Assembly (NCBI GenBank): GCA_036384915.1
Contig: DASVLJ010000054.1
Span: 1 to 62,930, forward strand
DNA from: PKWO01 sp036384915
GTDB taxonomy: Bacteria; Pseudomonadota; Gammaproteobacteria; Burkholderiales; Burkholderiaceae_D
Length of the DNA stretch: 62,930 nt
Direction of reading: 5' to 3'
A program made the position numbers and the translations under genes. Below are positions 24,503-34,123 of the stretch, in pieces; the stretch's first letter is position 1, and each line of letters opens with the position of its first letter. The notes under the pieces are model-generated. The model was not told the origin of the DNA, ran no database searches, and saw nothing but the letters and a program-made list of their open reading frames with translations.

Positions 24503-26364
24503 TGGATGACATGCTCAAGGATTTCGTCGTCGAGGCATTGGACCTCTCGACGAACGTGGAAGAGCACCTGATGTCGCTGGAGCGCAATCCCGACGACCCG
24601 AATACGCTCAATGCCCTCTTCCGCTCCTTTCACACCATCAAGGGCGGCGCGGGCTTCATGAATCTGCCGGCCATGGTGTCGGCCTGCCATCTGACGGAAA
24701 ACCTGTTCGATGCGCTGCGCACGGGCAAGGCGCCCGTGACGCCCGAAGCGATCGAGGCATCGTTGGAAGCCAACGGTTTCGTGGCCGACCAGTTGAACCA
24801 GCTGGCGGCGGGCGCAGAACCCGCATCGCTGCCTGCCATGCCGGAACACCTGGCCACCAGCCTGACCGCCGCCATCGAAGGCAAGGGCGCGGCCAAGCCG
24901 GCGCCCACACCGGCCCCGGCGCCGAAACCCGCTGCAAAACCGAAGGCCAAGGCCGCTCCGCGCGTGCATACCGACGCGGCCGATCTCGATTGGGTGGCGT
25001 ATTTCAATGCCGTGGTGCCGCCGCATGCGCAGGTTGCCGCCGACGCCGCCGGTTCCGCCGCGCATGACGAGGCCGAGGAAGAAGAGACTCTCGAAGCCGC
25101 CGCGCCCGCTCCGGTTGCCGCAGTTGCGCCGGCTCCCAAGGCTGCGCCGGCCGGCGGTGAACGCATGGTCAACGCGCCAGTCAAGGAAGACAGCATACGC
25201 GTCGATTCGGTCAAGCTCGATGCCTTGCTCGAAGTGGCGGGCGAATCGGTGCAGGCGGCCAACCAGGCCGCCGTGCTTTTGGAAAAATTGAACCAGTTCC
25301 AGTTCGAAGGCGATGCCGCCACGCTGATGTCGGCGCTGGCCGAAACGCTGAACCGCGCTTCGCGCTATTCGAGCGAACTGCAGCGCGCCACGCTGTCCAC
25401 GCGCATGCAGCCGGTGGGGCGCCTGTTCCAGAAATTCCCGCGCCTGGTGCGCGAGCTGGCCAAGGAACTGGGCAAGGATGTGGAGCTCGTCATCGAAGGC
25501 GCCGAGACCGAAGTCGACCGCGTGGTGGTGGACAGCCTGTACGACCCGCTGGTGCACATGCTGCGCAATGCGCTCGACCACGGTATCGAGGAAGCCCCGG
25601 ACCGCGCCGCCGCCAACAAACCGGCCAAGGCCATCATTTCGCTCAAAGCCTGGCAGGAAGCTTCGAGCGTGATGATCGAACTGTCCGACGATGGCAAGGG
25701 CATGGACCCGAAAAAGTTGCGCGACAAGGCGATTTCCAAGGGCTTGATCAGCGAAAACGCCGCGCAGACCGACGACGAAGCCTTCCAGCTCGTGTTCCTG
25801 CCGGGCTTTTCGACCAAGGATGTGGCGTCGTCCGTCTCCGGCCGCGGCGTGGGCATGGACGTGGTGAAAACTGCCGTGGAAAAGCACCGCGGCACGATAC
25901 GCATCGATTCGCGGCTGGGCCTGGGCACGCGCTTCTCGATCCGGCTGCCGATCGAACTTTCCATCGTGCCGACACTGATGGTGCGCACCGCTGGCGCTGC
26001 CCTGGCCATGCCAATGGCCGTGGTGGAACGCGTGGTGGAATTACCCGACGAATTTCAGGAAGTCGGGGGCGCCCCGGTGATGCGCGACCAGGGCCGGCCC
26101 TTGCCGGTGCTCTCGCTGTCGAGCATCCTGGGCTATGAGGCGAATACGGAAAAAGTCGGCATCGTGATGGCGGTGCCGAGCCCCTATATCCTCTCCGTGG
26201 CCTCGGTCGACGGCACGGCCGACCTCGTGATCAAGCCGATGACGGCCTTGAGCGTGCCGGGGATTGCGGGCACGGCGCGTTCCGCCGAGGGCGAGCTGGT
26301 GCTGGTGATCGGGTTGAGCTTCCTGATGGATGGATGCCGGACGCAGGCGCGCTTGGCGGCTTGA
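24502..26364 (+). CDS. cheA: Chemotaxis sensor histidine kinase CheA
   Basis: The 620-residue protein has the CheA order. The Hpt domain carries the phospho-accepting His44 in RSFHTIKGGAGF. An Ala/Pro-rich linker (about 130-225) follows, then a dimerisation helix, then the kinase domain with N box (LVHMLRNALDHGIE), G1 (DDGKGMD), F/G2 region (FSTKDVASSVSGRGVGMDVV and LGLGTRF), and a C-terminal CheW-like domain. It autophosphorylates and passes phosphate to CheY. A separate P2 CheY-binding domain is not obvious in the linker. The pairing with cheZ alone is unusual, because the rest of the pathway is elsewhere. Confidence 0.9.
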   Translation: MDDMLKDFVVEALDLSTNVEEHLMSLERNPDDPNTLNALFRSFHTIKGGAGFMNLPAMVSACHLTENLFDALRTGKAPVTPEAIEASLEANGFVADQLNQLAAGAEPASLPAMPEHLATSLTAAIEGKGAAKPAPTPAPAPKPAAKPKAKAAPRVHTDAADLDWVAYFNAVVPPHAQVAADAAGSAAHDEAEEEETLEAAAPAPVAAVAPAPKAAPAGGERMVNAPVKEDSIRVDSVKLDALLEVAGESVQAANQAAVLLEKLNQFQFEGDAATLMSALAETLNRASRYSSELQRATLSTRMQPVGRLFQKFPRLVRELAKELGKDVELVIEGAETEVDRVVVDSLYDPLVHMLRNALDHGIEEAPDRAAANKPAKAIISLKAWQEASSVMIELSDDGKGMDPKKLRDKAISKGLISENAAQTDDEAFQLVFLPGFSTKDVASSVSGRGVGMDVVKTAVEKHRGTIRIDSRLGLGTRFSIRLPIELSIVPTLMVRTAGAALAMPMAVVERVVELPDEFQEVGGAPVMRDQGRPLPVLSLSSILGYEANTEKVGIVMAVPSPYILSVASVDGTADLVIKPMTALSVPGIAGTARSAEGELVLVIGLSFLMDGCRTQARLAA

Positions 26365-26411
26365 CCTTCCCCCTTGCCCGCTGTCGCAGCCTCCCTCGCC
26401 ATAATTTGCCC

Positions 26412-26435
26412 GACCCGCCTTATTTCGGGCGGGTC
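26412..26435 (+). terminator. Hairpin after cheA
   Basis: GACCCGCC (26412-26419) pairs with GGCGGGTC (26428-26435) across an 8-base loop, 48 bases after the cheA stop. There is no T-run, so termination is likely but not certain. Confidence 0.5.
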
Positions 26436-26572
26436 GCCATTCCGGACGCCCACATGACCACCTGCCAATCATTACAGGTGACCGGCGGCACTAATTCATT
26501 TATATTCACTTTGTCGGCTTGGCGCCGAGGCGTTTTTTTGTTTTTGAGAACAGGATTCTGACCCGTCACAAC

Positions 26573-27703
26573 ATGATGCATCTCGTCCGCCCCCACCAAA
26601 TCGCTTTGGCCATGCTCGGCTTTGCCTTCGCCCTGTCCACGCATGCCGGCGAGCTCGAAGGCAATGTCCTCGATCAGGACGGCAAGCCCGTTGCCAATGC
26701 GCTCGTTGCCGCAAATCAGCGCCAAACGCAGATTGGCGCCGAAGGAAATATCTTGCGCCATCGGAGCCATAGCGACGCGCGAGGGCACTTCCTGCTGCAA
26801 GGACTGCCTGCGGGCTTGTATGGCGCAACCGCCACCGCGCCCGGGATGGGGCCGGCATTCATCGGCAATCTGGCGATTCCCGAAACGGGGCGGCTGGACA
26901 AGCAGGTGCTGCGGCTGGGCGGCCCCACCATCGCGGTGGAAGGTACGCTACAAACCGCTGCCGGCGCACTCCCCGACGGCGCCATCGTGGGTGCCTATCG
27001 CATCAGCGATGACGAGGGCGACGTGTTCTACGCCGAAGCCAGTGACGGCCGCTACCGCATAAGCCTGTCACCCGGCAAATATTACGTCACTGCAAGAGCG
27101 CCGGGATGGGGATCATTGACCGCGCAAAAATCCATCGCGGCGACAGACGAAACGCTTCACCTCGATTTCAAGCTCGTGCGTGAAAGCGGTTCCGACCTCA
27201 AATTATCGAGGGAAATCATTGAAATGGAAGCGGCAGACCAGAAAGTCCGTTTCGCCGAGATTCGAACGAACGACGCTGTGCATCAGCAAGCAACGGCCAC
27301 AATCGATGCCAAAAACGAAGCCAGGGTCAAGGAGATCCTGAAGGAATACGGCTGGCCAAATGCCGACCTTATCGGCGACCAGGGCGTCCATGCACTTTGG
27401 GTGCTGGTCCAGCATGAAAGCCCGCCCGTGCTCAAGCAATGCCTGCCCGACATGAAGGCGGCGGCGGAACGCGGTGAATTGGAGTGGGCGACCGTTGCGC
27501 TGAGTATAGACCGCGACCTGATGTATGACGGCAAGAAACAGCTATACGGCAGCCAGGTCCAGACCACAGACGGCAAGGTAGAACTCTACCCCGTCGAGGA
27601 CGAGGCACACCTCGACGAACGGCGCGCCAAGATAGGCCTCGGCCCCATTGCCGAATACAAGGCGGGAATCGCCAAACTCTACGCGCAAGGTAGCGCGAAT
27701 TGA
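26573..27703 (+). CDS. Secreted protein with carboxypeptidase-regulatory-like domain
   Basis: The protein of about 376 residues starts with a signal peptide (MMHLVRPHQIALAMLGF, ending ALSTHAGE). Residues 25-110 (GELEGNVLDQDGKPVANALV) match the beta-sandwich carboxypeptidase-regulatory-like fold, which is a structural domain. A second similar domain follows (GPTIAVEGTLQTAAGAL). The C-terminal third is a helical region of unknown role with DUF6624-like features (PNADLIGDQGVHALWVLVQH and the YGSQVQTTDGKVELYPVED stretch). The exact function is unknown; periplasmic or secreted is likely. ATGs at 26573 and 26576 are both possible. Confidence 0.7.
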   Translation: MMHLVRPHQIALAMLGFAFALSTHAGELEGNVLDQDGKPVANALVAANQRQTQIGAEGNILRHRSHSDARGHFLLQGLPAGLYGATATAPGMGPAFIGNLAIPETGRLDKQVLRLGGPTIAVEGTLQTAAGALPDGAIVGAYRISDDEGDVFYAEASDGRYRISLSPGKYYVTARAPGWGSLTAQKSIAATDETLHLDFKLVRESGSDLKLSREIIEMEAADQKVRFAEIRTNDAVHQQATATIDAKNEARVKEILKEYGWPNADLIGDQGVHALWVLVQHESPPVLKQCLPDMKAAAERGELEWATVALSIDRDLMYDGKKQLYGSQVQTTDGKVELYPVEDEAHLDERRAKIGLGPIAEYKAGIAKLYAQGSAN

Positions 27704-27718
27704 TGCCGGCACCGCTCC

Positions 27719-28717
27719 TCAGTCCGCTTTCTTTGCGCCGAACTCCGCCACGGCCTGATTGATCGCCCCAAAAATCGACTTGCCGTTCCCGTCTAGCATT
27801 TCGAGCTTGATCGTATCGCCGAACTTCATGAACGGTGTCTTGGCTTCGCCGTCGGCGATCATTTCGAGGCAGCGCTTTTCGGCGATGCAGGTGTAGCCCT
27901 TCTTCCCTTCCTTGTTCGACACCGTGCCGGAACCGACAATGGAGCCCGCGCGGGCGTTGCGTGTCTTGCACAGGTGAGCGATCAATTGGCCGAAGTTGAA
28001 CACCATGTCGACGCCGGCATTGGGCTGCCCGACCAGCACGCCGTTCCAGGTGGCGCGCAGCGGCAGGTGCACTTTGCCGTCTTGCCAGGCCTCGCCCAAT
28101 TCATCGGGGGTGACGGCCACGGGCGAGAAGCTTGATGCGGGCTTGGATTGGAAGAAGCCGAAGCCCTTGGCCAGTTCGGCCGGGATGAGGTTGCGCAGCG
28201 ATACGTCGTTGACCAGCATCAGGAGCTTGATGTGCGACAGCGCCTTGGCCGGCGAAATGTTCATCGGCACGTCGTCGGTGACGACGGCGACTTCGCCTTC
28301 GAAATCGATGCCCCATTCTTCGGAACCCAGCACGATGTCGTCCGTCGGCCCGATGAAGTCGTCCGCGCCGCCCTGGTACATCAGCGGGTCGGTCCAGAAG
28401 CTGGCCGGCATCTCGGCGTTGCGCGCCTTGCGCACCAGTTCGACGTGGTTCACATATGCCGAGCCGTCGGCCCATTGAAAGGCGCGCGGCAGCGGCGCCA
28501 TGCAGCGCTTGGGATCGAAATCGAAACTGCGGTTGGCACGGCCGGCGTTGAGCTCATCGTAACGGTCTTCCAATTGCGGCGCGATGAAGTGCCAGTCATC
28601 CAGGGCCTTTTGCATGGTGGAGGCGATGCCATCGGCCAGCACGCAGGTCTTGAGGTCGCGCGAAACGATGGCCAGTTGGCCGTCGCGGGTGCCGTCTTTA
28701 AGGGTGGCGAGTTTCAT
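27719..28717 (-). CDS. Fumarylacetoacetate hydrolase-family protein
   Basis: The 332-residue protein belongs to the FAH superfamily (fumarylacetoacetase, 2-keto-4-pentenoate hydratase, acylpyruvase). Visible marks are WGIDFEGEVAVVTDD, which carries the metal-binding glutamates, FGFFQSKPASSFSPVAVTPD, and GSIVGSGTVSNKEG. The family cleaves C-C bonds of dioxo acids using Mg or Ca. The substrate cannot be read from sequence, and the gene is not with an aromatic-degradation cluster. The start has a plain MKLATLKDGTRDGQL opening, typical of the family. Confidence 0.8.
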   Translation of the reverse strand: MKLATLKDGTRDGQLAIVSRDLKTCVLADGIASTMQKALDDWHFIAPQLEDRYDELNAGRANRSFDFDPKRCMAPLPRAFQWADGSAYVNHVELVRKARNAEMPASFWTDPLMYQGGADDFIGPTDDIVLGSEEWGIDFEGEVAVVTDDVPMNISPAKALSHIKLLMLVNDVSLRNLIPAELAKGFGFFQSKPASSFSPVAVTPDELGEAWQDGKVHLPLRATWNGVLVGQPNAGVDMVFNFGQLIAHLCKTRNARAGSIVGSGTVSNKEGKKGYTCIAEKRCLEMIADGEAKTPFMKFGDTIKLEMLDGNGKSIFGAINQAVAEFGAKKAD

Positions 28718-29161
28718 GCGTCGAGGATTCCGGTGAAGAAAGAATGCGCGTCATTATGCCCATTTCGCGGCAAGTCGAATGGAACAATTGGGCAAAGCCA
28801 ATCAAAAGTTTCCCATACGCATTAAATTTGTTGACATAAATACATTCTATTAAATTTCGTACAATAAATTTCTGCGATACAAAATCTGGTGATCGACCTG
28901 CGAAACAGAAATTTGTTCTCCCTATTTCCGCGATATTGAACATTCTCTCGAATATTCGCCATGCCGCAAATTGTGTTGTGAAAATCGCAGAAAGTTCCAC
29001 GGTTTTTGTAACGCATTTAGCATGCCTTATTCATAATCAAACCTCGCCGTATCGAAAAAACGCAGCCGGATCAAGCTCTGGGGCAGGCTTGTTTTTGGCT
29101 TTTCGACGCGGCATGAGCGCCAATAACAACTATAAATTTATCCATTACCCAAGGAGTGATT
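28718..29161. other. AT-rich promoter region of the TonB receptor
   Basis: This 444-base stretch has very low G+C around 28800-29050 relative to its neighbours. It contains TTGACA at 28830-28835, but no -10 at a good distance. It should carry the promoters of the divergent FAH-family and receptor genes and probably operators. I see no Fur-box-like 19-mer and no RNA gene. AAGGAG sits just before the receptor ATG. Confidence 0.4.
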
Positions 29162-32041
29162 ATGTTTTTTGAAGAAAAAAAAGGAGTCAAGGCCGTACGC
29201 GTAGCATTGGCAGTCGCCGCATGCACCACTTTCGCCGGAGCGCATGCGCAAAGCAGCACGGATCAGCAGCCCCAGCAGGTGCTGATCACCGGTTCCAACA
29301 TCAAGACCCTCGACGTCGAAACGGCATCGCCGGTTCAGGTCGTCACGCGTGCCGACATCCAGCGCCAGGGCGCCACCAACATTGCCGACCTGATCAACAA
29401 TCTTGCGGCATCGACCGGCAGCGTATTGAATGACATCGGCGGCTCCAACAGTTTCGCACCTGGTGCTACCAACGTCTCGTTCCGCAACCTCGGCGAACAA
29501 TCGACGCTGGTGCTGTTGAACGGACGCCGCCTGCCCTCGTATGCGCTGGCCGATTTCACTTCGGTGTTCGTCAACGTCGACGCGATTCCTCTCGATGCCG
29601 TCGAGCGCGTTGAAGTGCTGAAGGTCGGCGCTTCCGCAATCTACGGCTCCGACGCGGTTGCCGGCGTCATCAACATCATCACGCGCAAGGATTTCGAAGG
29701 CGTGGAAGTCAGCGCCGACCGTACCCACTCGTTGCAGAGCGGCGACTTCGGCACGAGCAAGGCGTCGATCACGGGCGGCTTCGGCGATTACGATAAAGAC
29801 GGCTACAACCTCATGTTCAACGCGGACTTTTACAAGCGCGACAACGTGATGTGGACCAATCTGCTGGGCTATACCAACCCGGCCTTGACCAAGACTTCGC
29901 CCGGCTTCGGCAGCTATTCCAGCTATTCCTGGCCGGGCAACTTCGTCGACTCAACCATCACGCCGGCCGCCGGCTGCGACCCCAGCCTGATCAGCAACGG
30001 CTTGTGCAAATACAACCGCTACGAGCGCTTCCAGGCGGTGCCGCAATCCGAGCGCGATAATTTCTATGCCCAGGGCACCTTGAACATCGGCGGCGGCAAC
30101 CAGGCTTTCGGCGAGGCGTTCTATTCCAAGATCAAGACCGATTACATCAACGCCTTCCCCTATTACGGAGACGGTCTGGCCCCGCTGCAATGGGGCAACC
30201 CCACCACCGGCAAGCCGCTGACCTTCAACTATCTTGGCCTTCTGGGATCGGACCCGTTCAACCCGACCGGCAACGACGGCGTAGGCTTCCGCTACCGCTT
30301 CACCGATGCGCCGTCCTACCAGAACGTCGACAGCAGCGAATACCGCGTACTGGGCGGCCTGCGCGGCACGTTCAAGGACTATGACTGGGAAACCGCCGTC
30401 GGCACGATGGCCTCGAAGACCACGGCGCGCGAGCAGGGCAACTTCAGCAGCAGCGGCTTCATCCAGGAAATCGGCGACTACAATAACTACAGCGTGGACT
30501 TCAACCCCAATGTCCAGTTGAACTACCAATCCAACGACCCCAATTTCTTCAACCAGCCCAACGGTTACCGTCCCGGGAAACAGAACAGCGCCGCCGTGCT
30601 GAACACGCTGTTCCCGGTATTCGGCTTCTCGGGTGAAAACAAGCAAACCTGGGCGGACGGCAAGATCAGCGGCTCCGTCGGTTTCGACCTGCCTGGCGGC
30701 CCGAGCAAATTCGCGCTGGGCGGCGAAGTCCGCCATGAAAGCTATACCATCAGTCCGACTGCCAATCTGGAATCGGGCGACATCGTAGGCCTGGGCATCA
30801 GCGCAGCCGACTCGGCCCGCACCACCGAATCGGCATACGCCGAGCTGAACCTGCCGATCCTGAAGACCCTGGAAGCCAATCTGGCGGTCCGCGCCGACAA
30901 GTATCCCAACCTGCCGACGCACTTCTCGCCGAGGCTGTCGCTGCGCTACGCGCCAACGGATTCCGTGCTGTTCCGCGGCACGATAGAACGCGGCTTCCGT
31001 GCGCCCAACCTGATCGAAAGCGCCAATTCGCTGAAGTTCGCCTTCGATACCGGCACGTCGGACCCGCAACGCTGCCCGCAAGCGACGGCCTTGGCCAACG
31101 ACTTGATCGCGAAGGCCAATTCCTTGGCGCCAAACGATCCGCAAGTGGCAATCCTGTACGCCCGCGCGGAATCGGTTCAGGCCAATGAATGCTCGTTCGG
31201 TCTGGCCGACGAAGTGAAAAACAACCCCAACCTGCAGCCGGAAACCTCGCGCACGGTCTCGGTGGGCATGGTGCTGGAGCCGGTCAAGGGCTTCACCAGT
31301 TCCGTCGACTACTGGAACATCAACCGCAAGAACACGATCGGCCTGGAAAGCACGGCGCAATTGCTTAGCGGAGCCCCGCTTCCGTCAGGGGTGACGCTCA
31401 ACCGCTCGACGCTCAACGCTGGCTCCGACCCGACGTTTACGGCGGCTGAAATCAGCCAATACGGGGTCACGGCCGGCCCGCTGCAAAACGTTATCCGCGA
31501 AATGGAAAATATTTCCGAGCAGCGTACCAGCGGTGTGGATTTCGGCTTCAAGACCAGCAACAAGACCAGCATCGGACGCTTGAGCACGGCCATGGATGCC
31601 ACTTACCTGATCGGCTACTATGACTCTTCGATCAGCGACATCCACGACAACCTGGCAGGCCAGTACGGCTATCCGCGCTATAACTTCAGCCTGACGGTGT
31701 CGCTTGATAGGGAGAATTACCTGAACTCGCTACGTCTGAACTACATCGCCGGCACCTCGCTGCAGCAGGGGGATACGGATACGGCCTGGAACGCTGCCGC
31801 CTGCGCTGCGAACAACTTCACTCCGGACCAATGCCGGGTCAAGAGATCGCAGACGGTCGACTACTACTTCGCCTACACCGGTTTCAAGAACCTGACCATC
31901 AGCGCCAACATCTTGAACCTGTTCCAGCAGCGCGCACCGGCCGACCTGCGTGCATTCGGCGTGGGTGGCATCATCCCGACCAGCCTGCAGGACGCCGAAG
32001 GCCGCATGCTGCGTTTGTCGATCGACTACAAGTTCATGTAG
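29162..32041 (+). CDS. TonB-dependent outer-membrane receptor
   Basis: The 959-residue protein has a signal peptide (ending ATTFAGAHAQ) and then a plug domain beginning VLITGSNIKTLDVETASPVQVV. The plug includes NLGEQSTLVLLNGRR and ERVEVLKVGASAIYGSDAVAGVINIIT, which is typical. The beta-barrel runs to the final aromatic RLSIDYKFM. It imports a large substrate across the outer membrane using TonB energy. The family type resembles receptors common in Massilia and Duganella, often for carbohydrates or peptides, but the substrate is not known. AAGGAG lies just upstream of the chosen ATG. It is not followed by a transport operon. Confidence 0.9.
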   Translation: MFFEEKKGVKAVRVALAVAACTTFAGAHAQSSTDQQPQQVLITGSNIKTLDVETASPVQVVTRADIQRQGATNIADLINNLAASTGSVLNDIGGSNSFAPGATNVSFRNLGEQSTLVLLNGRRLPSYALADFTSVFVNVDAIPLDAVERVEVLKVGASAIYGSDAVAGVINIITRKDFEGVEVSADRTHSLQSGDFGTSKASITGGFGDYDKDGYNLMFNADFYKRDNVMWTNLLGYTNPALTKTSPGFGSYSSYSWPGNFVDSTITPAAGCDPSLISNGLCKYNRYERFQAVPQSERDNFYAQGTLNIGGGNQAFGEAFYSKIKTDYINAFPYYGDGLAPLQWGNPTTGKPLTFNYLGLLGSDPFNPTGNDGVGFRYRFTDAPSYQNVDSSEYRVLGGLRGTFKDYDWETAVGTMASKTTAREQGNFSSSGFIQEIGDYNNYSVDFNPNVQLNYQSNDPNFFNQPNGYRPGKQNSAAVLNTLFPVFGFSGENKQTWADGKISGSVGFDLPGGPSKFALGGEVRHESYTISPTANLESGDIVGLGISAADSARTTESAYAELNLPILKTLEANLAVRADKYPNLPTHFSPRLSLRYAPTDSVLFRGTIERGFRAPNLIESANSLKFAFDTGTSDPQRCPQATALANDLIAKANSLAPNDPQVAILYARAESVQANECSFGLADEVKNNPNLQPETSRTVSVGMVLEPVKGFTSSVDYWNINRKNTIGLESTAQLLSGAPLPSGVTLNRSTLNAGSDPTFTAAEISQYGVTAGPLQNVIREMENISEQRTSGVDFGFKTSNKTSIGRLSTAMDATYLIGYYDSSISDIHDNLAGQYGYPRYNFSLTVSLDRENYLNSLRLNYIAGTSLQQGDTDTAWNAAACAANNFTPDQCRVKRSQTVDYYFAYTGFKNLTISANILNLFQQRAPADLRAFGVGGIIPTSLQDAEGRMLRLSIDYKFM

Positions 32042-32073
32042 TTCCGGCAAACCTGGCAAACCGCAGTAACAGC

Positions 32074-32102
32074 CGCCTGCCCGCAAGGGCAGGCGTTTTT
32101 TT
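32074..32102 (+). terminator. Rho-independent terminator of the TonB receptor gene
   Basis: CGCCTGCCC (32074-32082) pairs with GGGCAGGCG (32087-32095) over a GCAA loop and is followed by a run of seven T's. It abuts the 3' end of the convergent EamA gene. Confidence 0.9.
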
Positions 32103-32934
32103 ACGCCAGCCGCAATACCATGGCGCCGGCGACGATGAGGGCAACAGCGGCAACGCCGCGCCGGCGCATGCGTTCCCTGAGCCAGAACATGGCGATCAGC
32201 GCACCGAACAGGATGGCGGTTTCGCGCAAGGCGGCCACTTCGGCTATCGGCGCGCGCGTCATGGCCCAGAGCACGATGCCGTAGGAACCGATGCCACCCG
32301 CGCCACCCAACAGGCCGGCGCGCCAGTTCGTGCCCAGTGCCGCGCGCAGGTCGGATGGGCGCCGGATTGCGGTCCATGAGGCGACCATCAAGCCGATCAG
32401 GAGGAAGATCCACATGGCGTAGGCGAGCGGTGCGCCGGAGCGGCGCACGCCTATGCCGTCGTTAAGCGTATAGCCCGCAATGACAAAGGCGTTGGCCAGG
32501 GCCAGCAAGGCTCCCTTGCGGTTGCGCGCGTGCAAGCCGGTGTTCATGGCAAGCACGCCGGTACAGATGCAGGCCACGCCTATCCAGGCCAGCGGGTGCA
32601 GGCGGTCGCCCAAGCGCAGCATGCTCGCCAGCGCCACCAGCAGCGGCGCCACGCCGCGCATGATGGGATAGCACACGCCCATGTCGGCTTGGTGGTAGGC
32701 GGCGGCCAGCAAGGGAAAGTAGACAAGTTGCAGTGCCACCGAGCCGGCGATGAAAGGCCAGCTTGCCGCATCGGGCAGCGGCAGGAAGGGCAGAAAGCAC
32801 AGCGCCAGCAGCGCCGAGCCGCCCGTCACCAGCGCAGCCATCAATTGCTTGTCCGCTCCGCCCTTGACCAGCGCGTTCCAGCTCGCGTGCAGCAGCGCAG
32901 AGAACAGAACGGCGAGGAATACGCCCGTCGTCAC
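32101..32934 (-). CDS. EamA/DMT-family transporter
   Basis: The 277-residue hydrophobic protein has about ten transmembrane segments (for example VFLAVLFSALLHASWNALVKGG and FVIAGYTLNDGIGV), as in the drug/metabolite transporter superfamily. The EamA-type repeat (ASWNALVKGGAD at the start) is recognisable. Members export or import amino acids, metabolites or drugs. Its ATG overlaps the cysB stop by 4 bases, so it is cotranscribed with cysB. That suggests a role linked to sulfur metabolism, such as cysteine or thiol export, as inference. Confidence 0.8.
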   Translation of the reverse strand: MTTGVFLAVLFSALLHASWNALVKGGADKQLMAALVTGGSALLALCFLPFLPLPDAASWPFIAGSVALQLVYFPLLAAAYHQADMGVCYPIMRGVAPLLVALASMLRLGDRLHPLAWIGVACICTGVLAMNTGLHARNRKGALLALANAFVIAGYTLNDGIGVRRSGAPLAYAMWIFLLIGLMVASWTAIRRPSDLRAALGTNWRAGLLGGAGGIGSYGIVLWAMTRAPIAEVAALRETAILFGALIAMFWLRERMRRRGVAAVALIVAGAMVLRLA

Positions 32935-33872
32935 AGCTCGTACATATCCTTTTCGCCGGACATGATCTGTTCGATCAGCTTGCGGTTCAGGGTAGGAGCC
33001 AGCAATTCAATAAAGGTGTATACATAGCTGCGCAGGTAGGCGCCCTGCTTTACGGCGATGCGCGAAACATTGGTGCCGAACAGGTGACCCACCGAAATGG
33101 CGCGCAAGCCGCGGTCGCGTTCGGCATCGAAAGCCATGCCGGCGATGATGCCGACGCCCATGCCGAGTTCGACATAGGTCTTGATCACGTCGGCATCGAT
33201 CGCTTCGAGCAGGATATTGGGCTGGACCTTGCGCAGGCTGAAGGCGTGGTCGATCTTGCTGCGGCCGGCGAAGGCGCTGTCGTAGGTGATCAGCGGATAG
33301 GCCGCGATTTCCTCGATGGTGACGTTTTTCACCTTGAGCAGGGGATGTTCGGCCGGCACCACGGCGACGTGTTCCCACTGATAGCACGGCATGGTGACCA
33401 AGCCGTCGACTTCGGCGATCGATTCGGTGGCGATGGCAAGGTCGGCCTGGTCTTTCGATACCATATCGGCCACCTGTTTGGGATTGCCTTGCAACAAGGA
33501 CAATCTCACCTTGGGATATTTCTGGGTGAAGGCTTGCACCACCTTCGGCAGCGAATAGCGCGCCTGGGTGTGGGTGGTGGCGATGGTGAAGCTGCCGCTG
33601 TCTTGCGCGGCGAATTCCTTGCCGATGCGCTTCAAGCCGTCGATTTCCTGCATGATCAGCTCGACCGACTTCAAGACGGCGCGGCCCGGCTCGGTCAAGC
33701 CGCGGATACGCTTGCCGTGGCGTGTGAAGATATCGACGCCCAACTCTTCCTCGAGTTCGATGATGGCCTTGGAAACGCCCGGTTGCGATGTATACAGAGC
33801 GCGCGCGGCTTCAGTCAGATTGAAGTTTTGTCTTACGGCTTCGCGGACGAAGCGGAGTTGATGCAGGTTCAT
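32931..33872 (-). CDS. cysB: LysR-type regulator CysB
   Basis: The 313-residue protein matches CysB. It has an N-terminal LysR winged helix (LTEAARALYTSQPGVSKAI) and an effector domain carrying T100, T102 and Q103 in ATTHTQARY, the residues that bind sulfate or N-acetylserine in E. coli CysB, at identical numbering. CysB activates sulfate assimilation genes, which lie divergently next door at 34209. The assignment to CysB, rather than Cbl, follows from position and the motif. Confidence 0.9.
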   Translation of the reverse strand: MNLHQLRFVREAVRQNFNLTEAARALYTSQPGVSKAIIELEEELGVDIFTRHGKRIRGLTEPGRAVLKSVELIMQEIDGLKRIGKEFAAQDSGSFTIATTHTQARYSLPKVVQAFTQKYPKVRLSLLQGNPKQVADMVSKDQADLAIATESIAEVDGLVTMPCYQWEHVAVVPAEHPLLKVKNVTIEEIAAYPLITYDSAFAGRSKIDHAFSLRKVQPNILLEAIDADVIKTYVELGMGVGIIAGMAFDAERDRGLRAISVGHLFGTNVSRIAVKQGAYLRSYVYTFIELLAPTLNRKLIEQIMSGEKDMYEL

Positions 33873-33912
33873 GTTTTTTGAATTTCCTCATTGCAACAAA
33901 ATCCAGGGCCTC

Positions 33913-34025
33913 GTAGGTTGGATTGAGCGCAGCGAAGCCCAACAACTGGGACGTCTTCATACCGCAGGCGCGAATTTAACGTGCGGATGAGTCACGTTGG
34001 GCTTCGCTGCGCTCAACCCAACCTC
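33913..34025. mobile_element. MITE/REP-like element, copy 2
   Basis: A 113-bp element like the one at 17302-17426. It begins GTAGGTTGG and has long inner arms, 33922-33943 and 33997-34017, that are inverted copies of each other (about 21 bases, GAGCGCAGCGAAGCCC and its complement). It can form a cruciform. It lies upstream of the cys operon promoter. Confidence 0.75.
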
Positions 34026-34123
34026 GGGTTCTCACCATGCGACGGCCGGCACAACCTACATCATTGTTAATTTTGCCAATATTTCTTTTTGTAAACATTC
34101 ATTTTGCCTGCTTGATTATATCC

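Noticed and set aside
28830..28865. Sigma-70 promoter built on TTGACA at 28830
   Set aside because: The only good -10-like hexamers lie at 12 or 23 bases from it, outside the usual 16-18.
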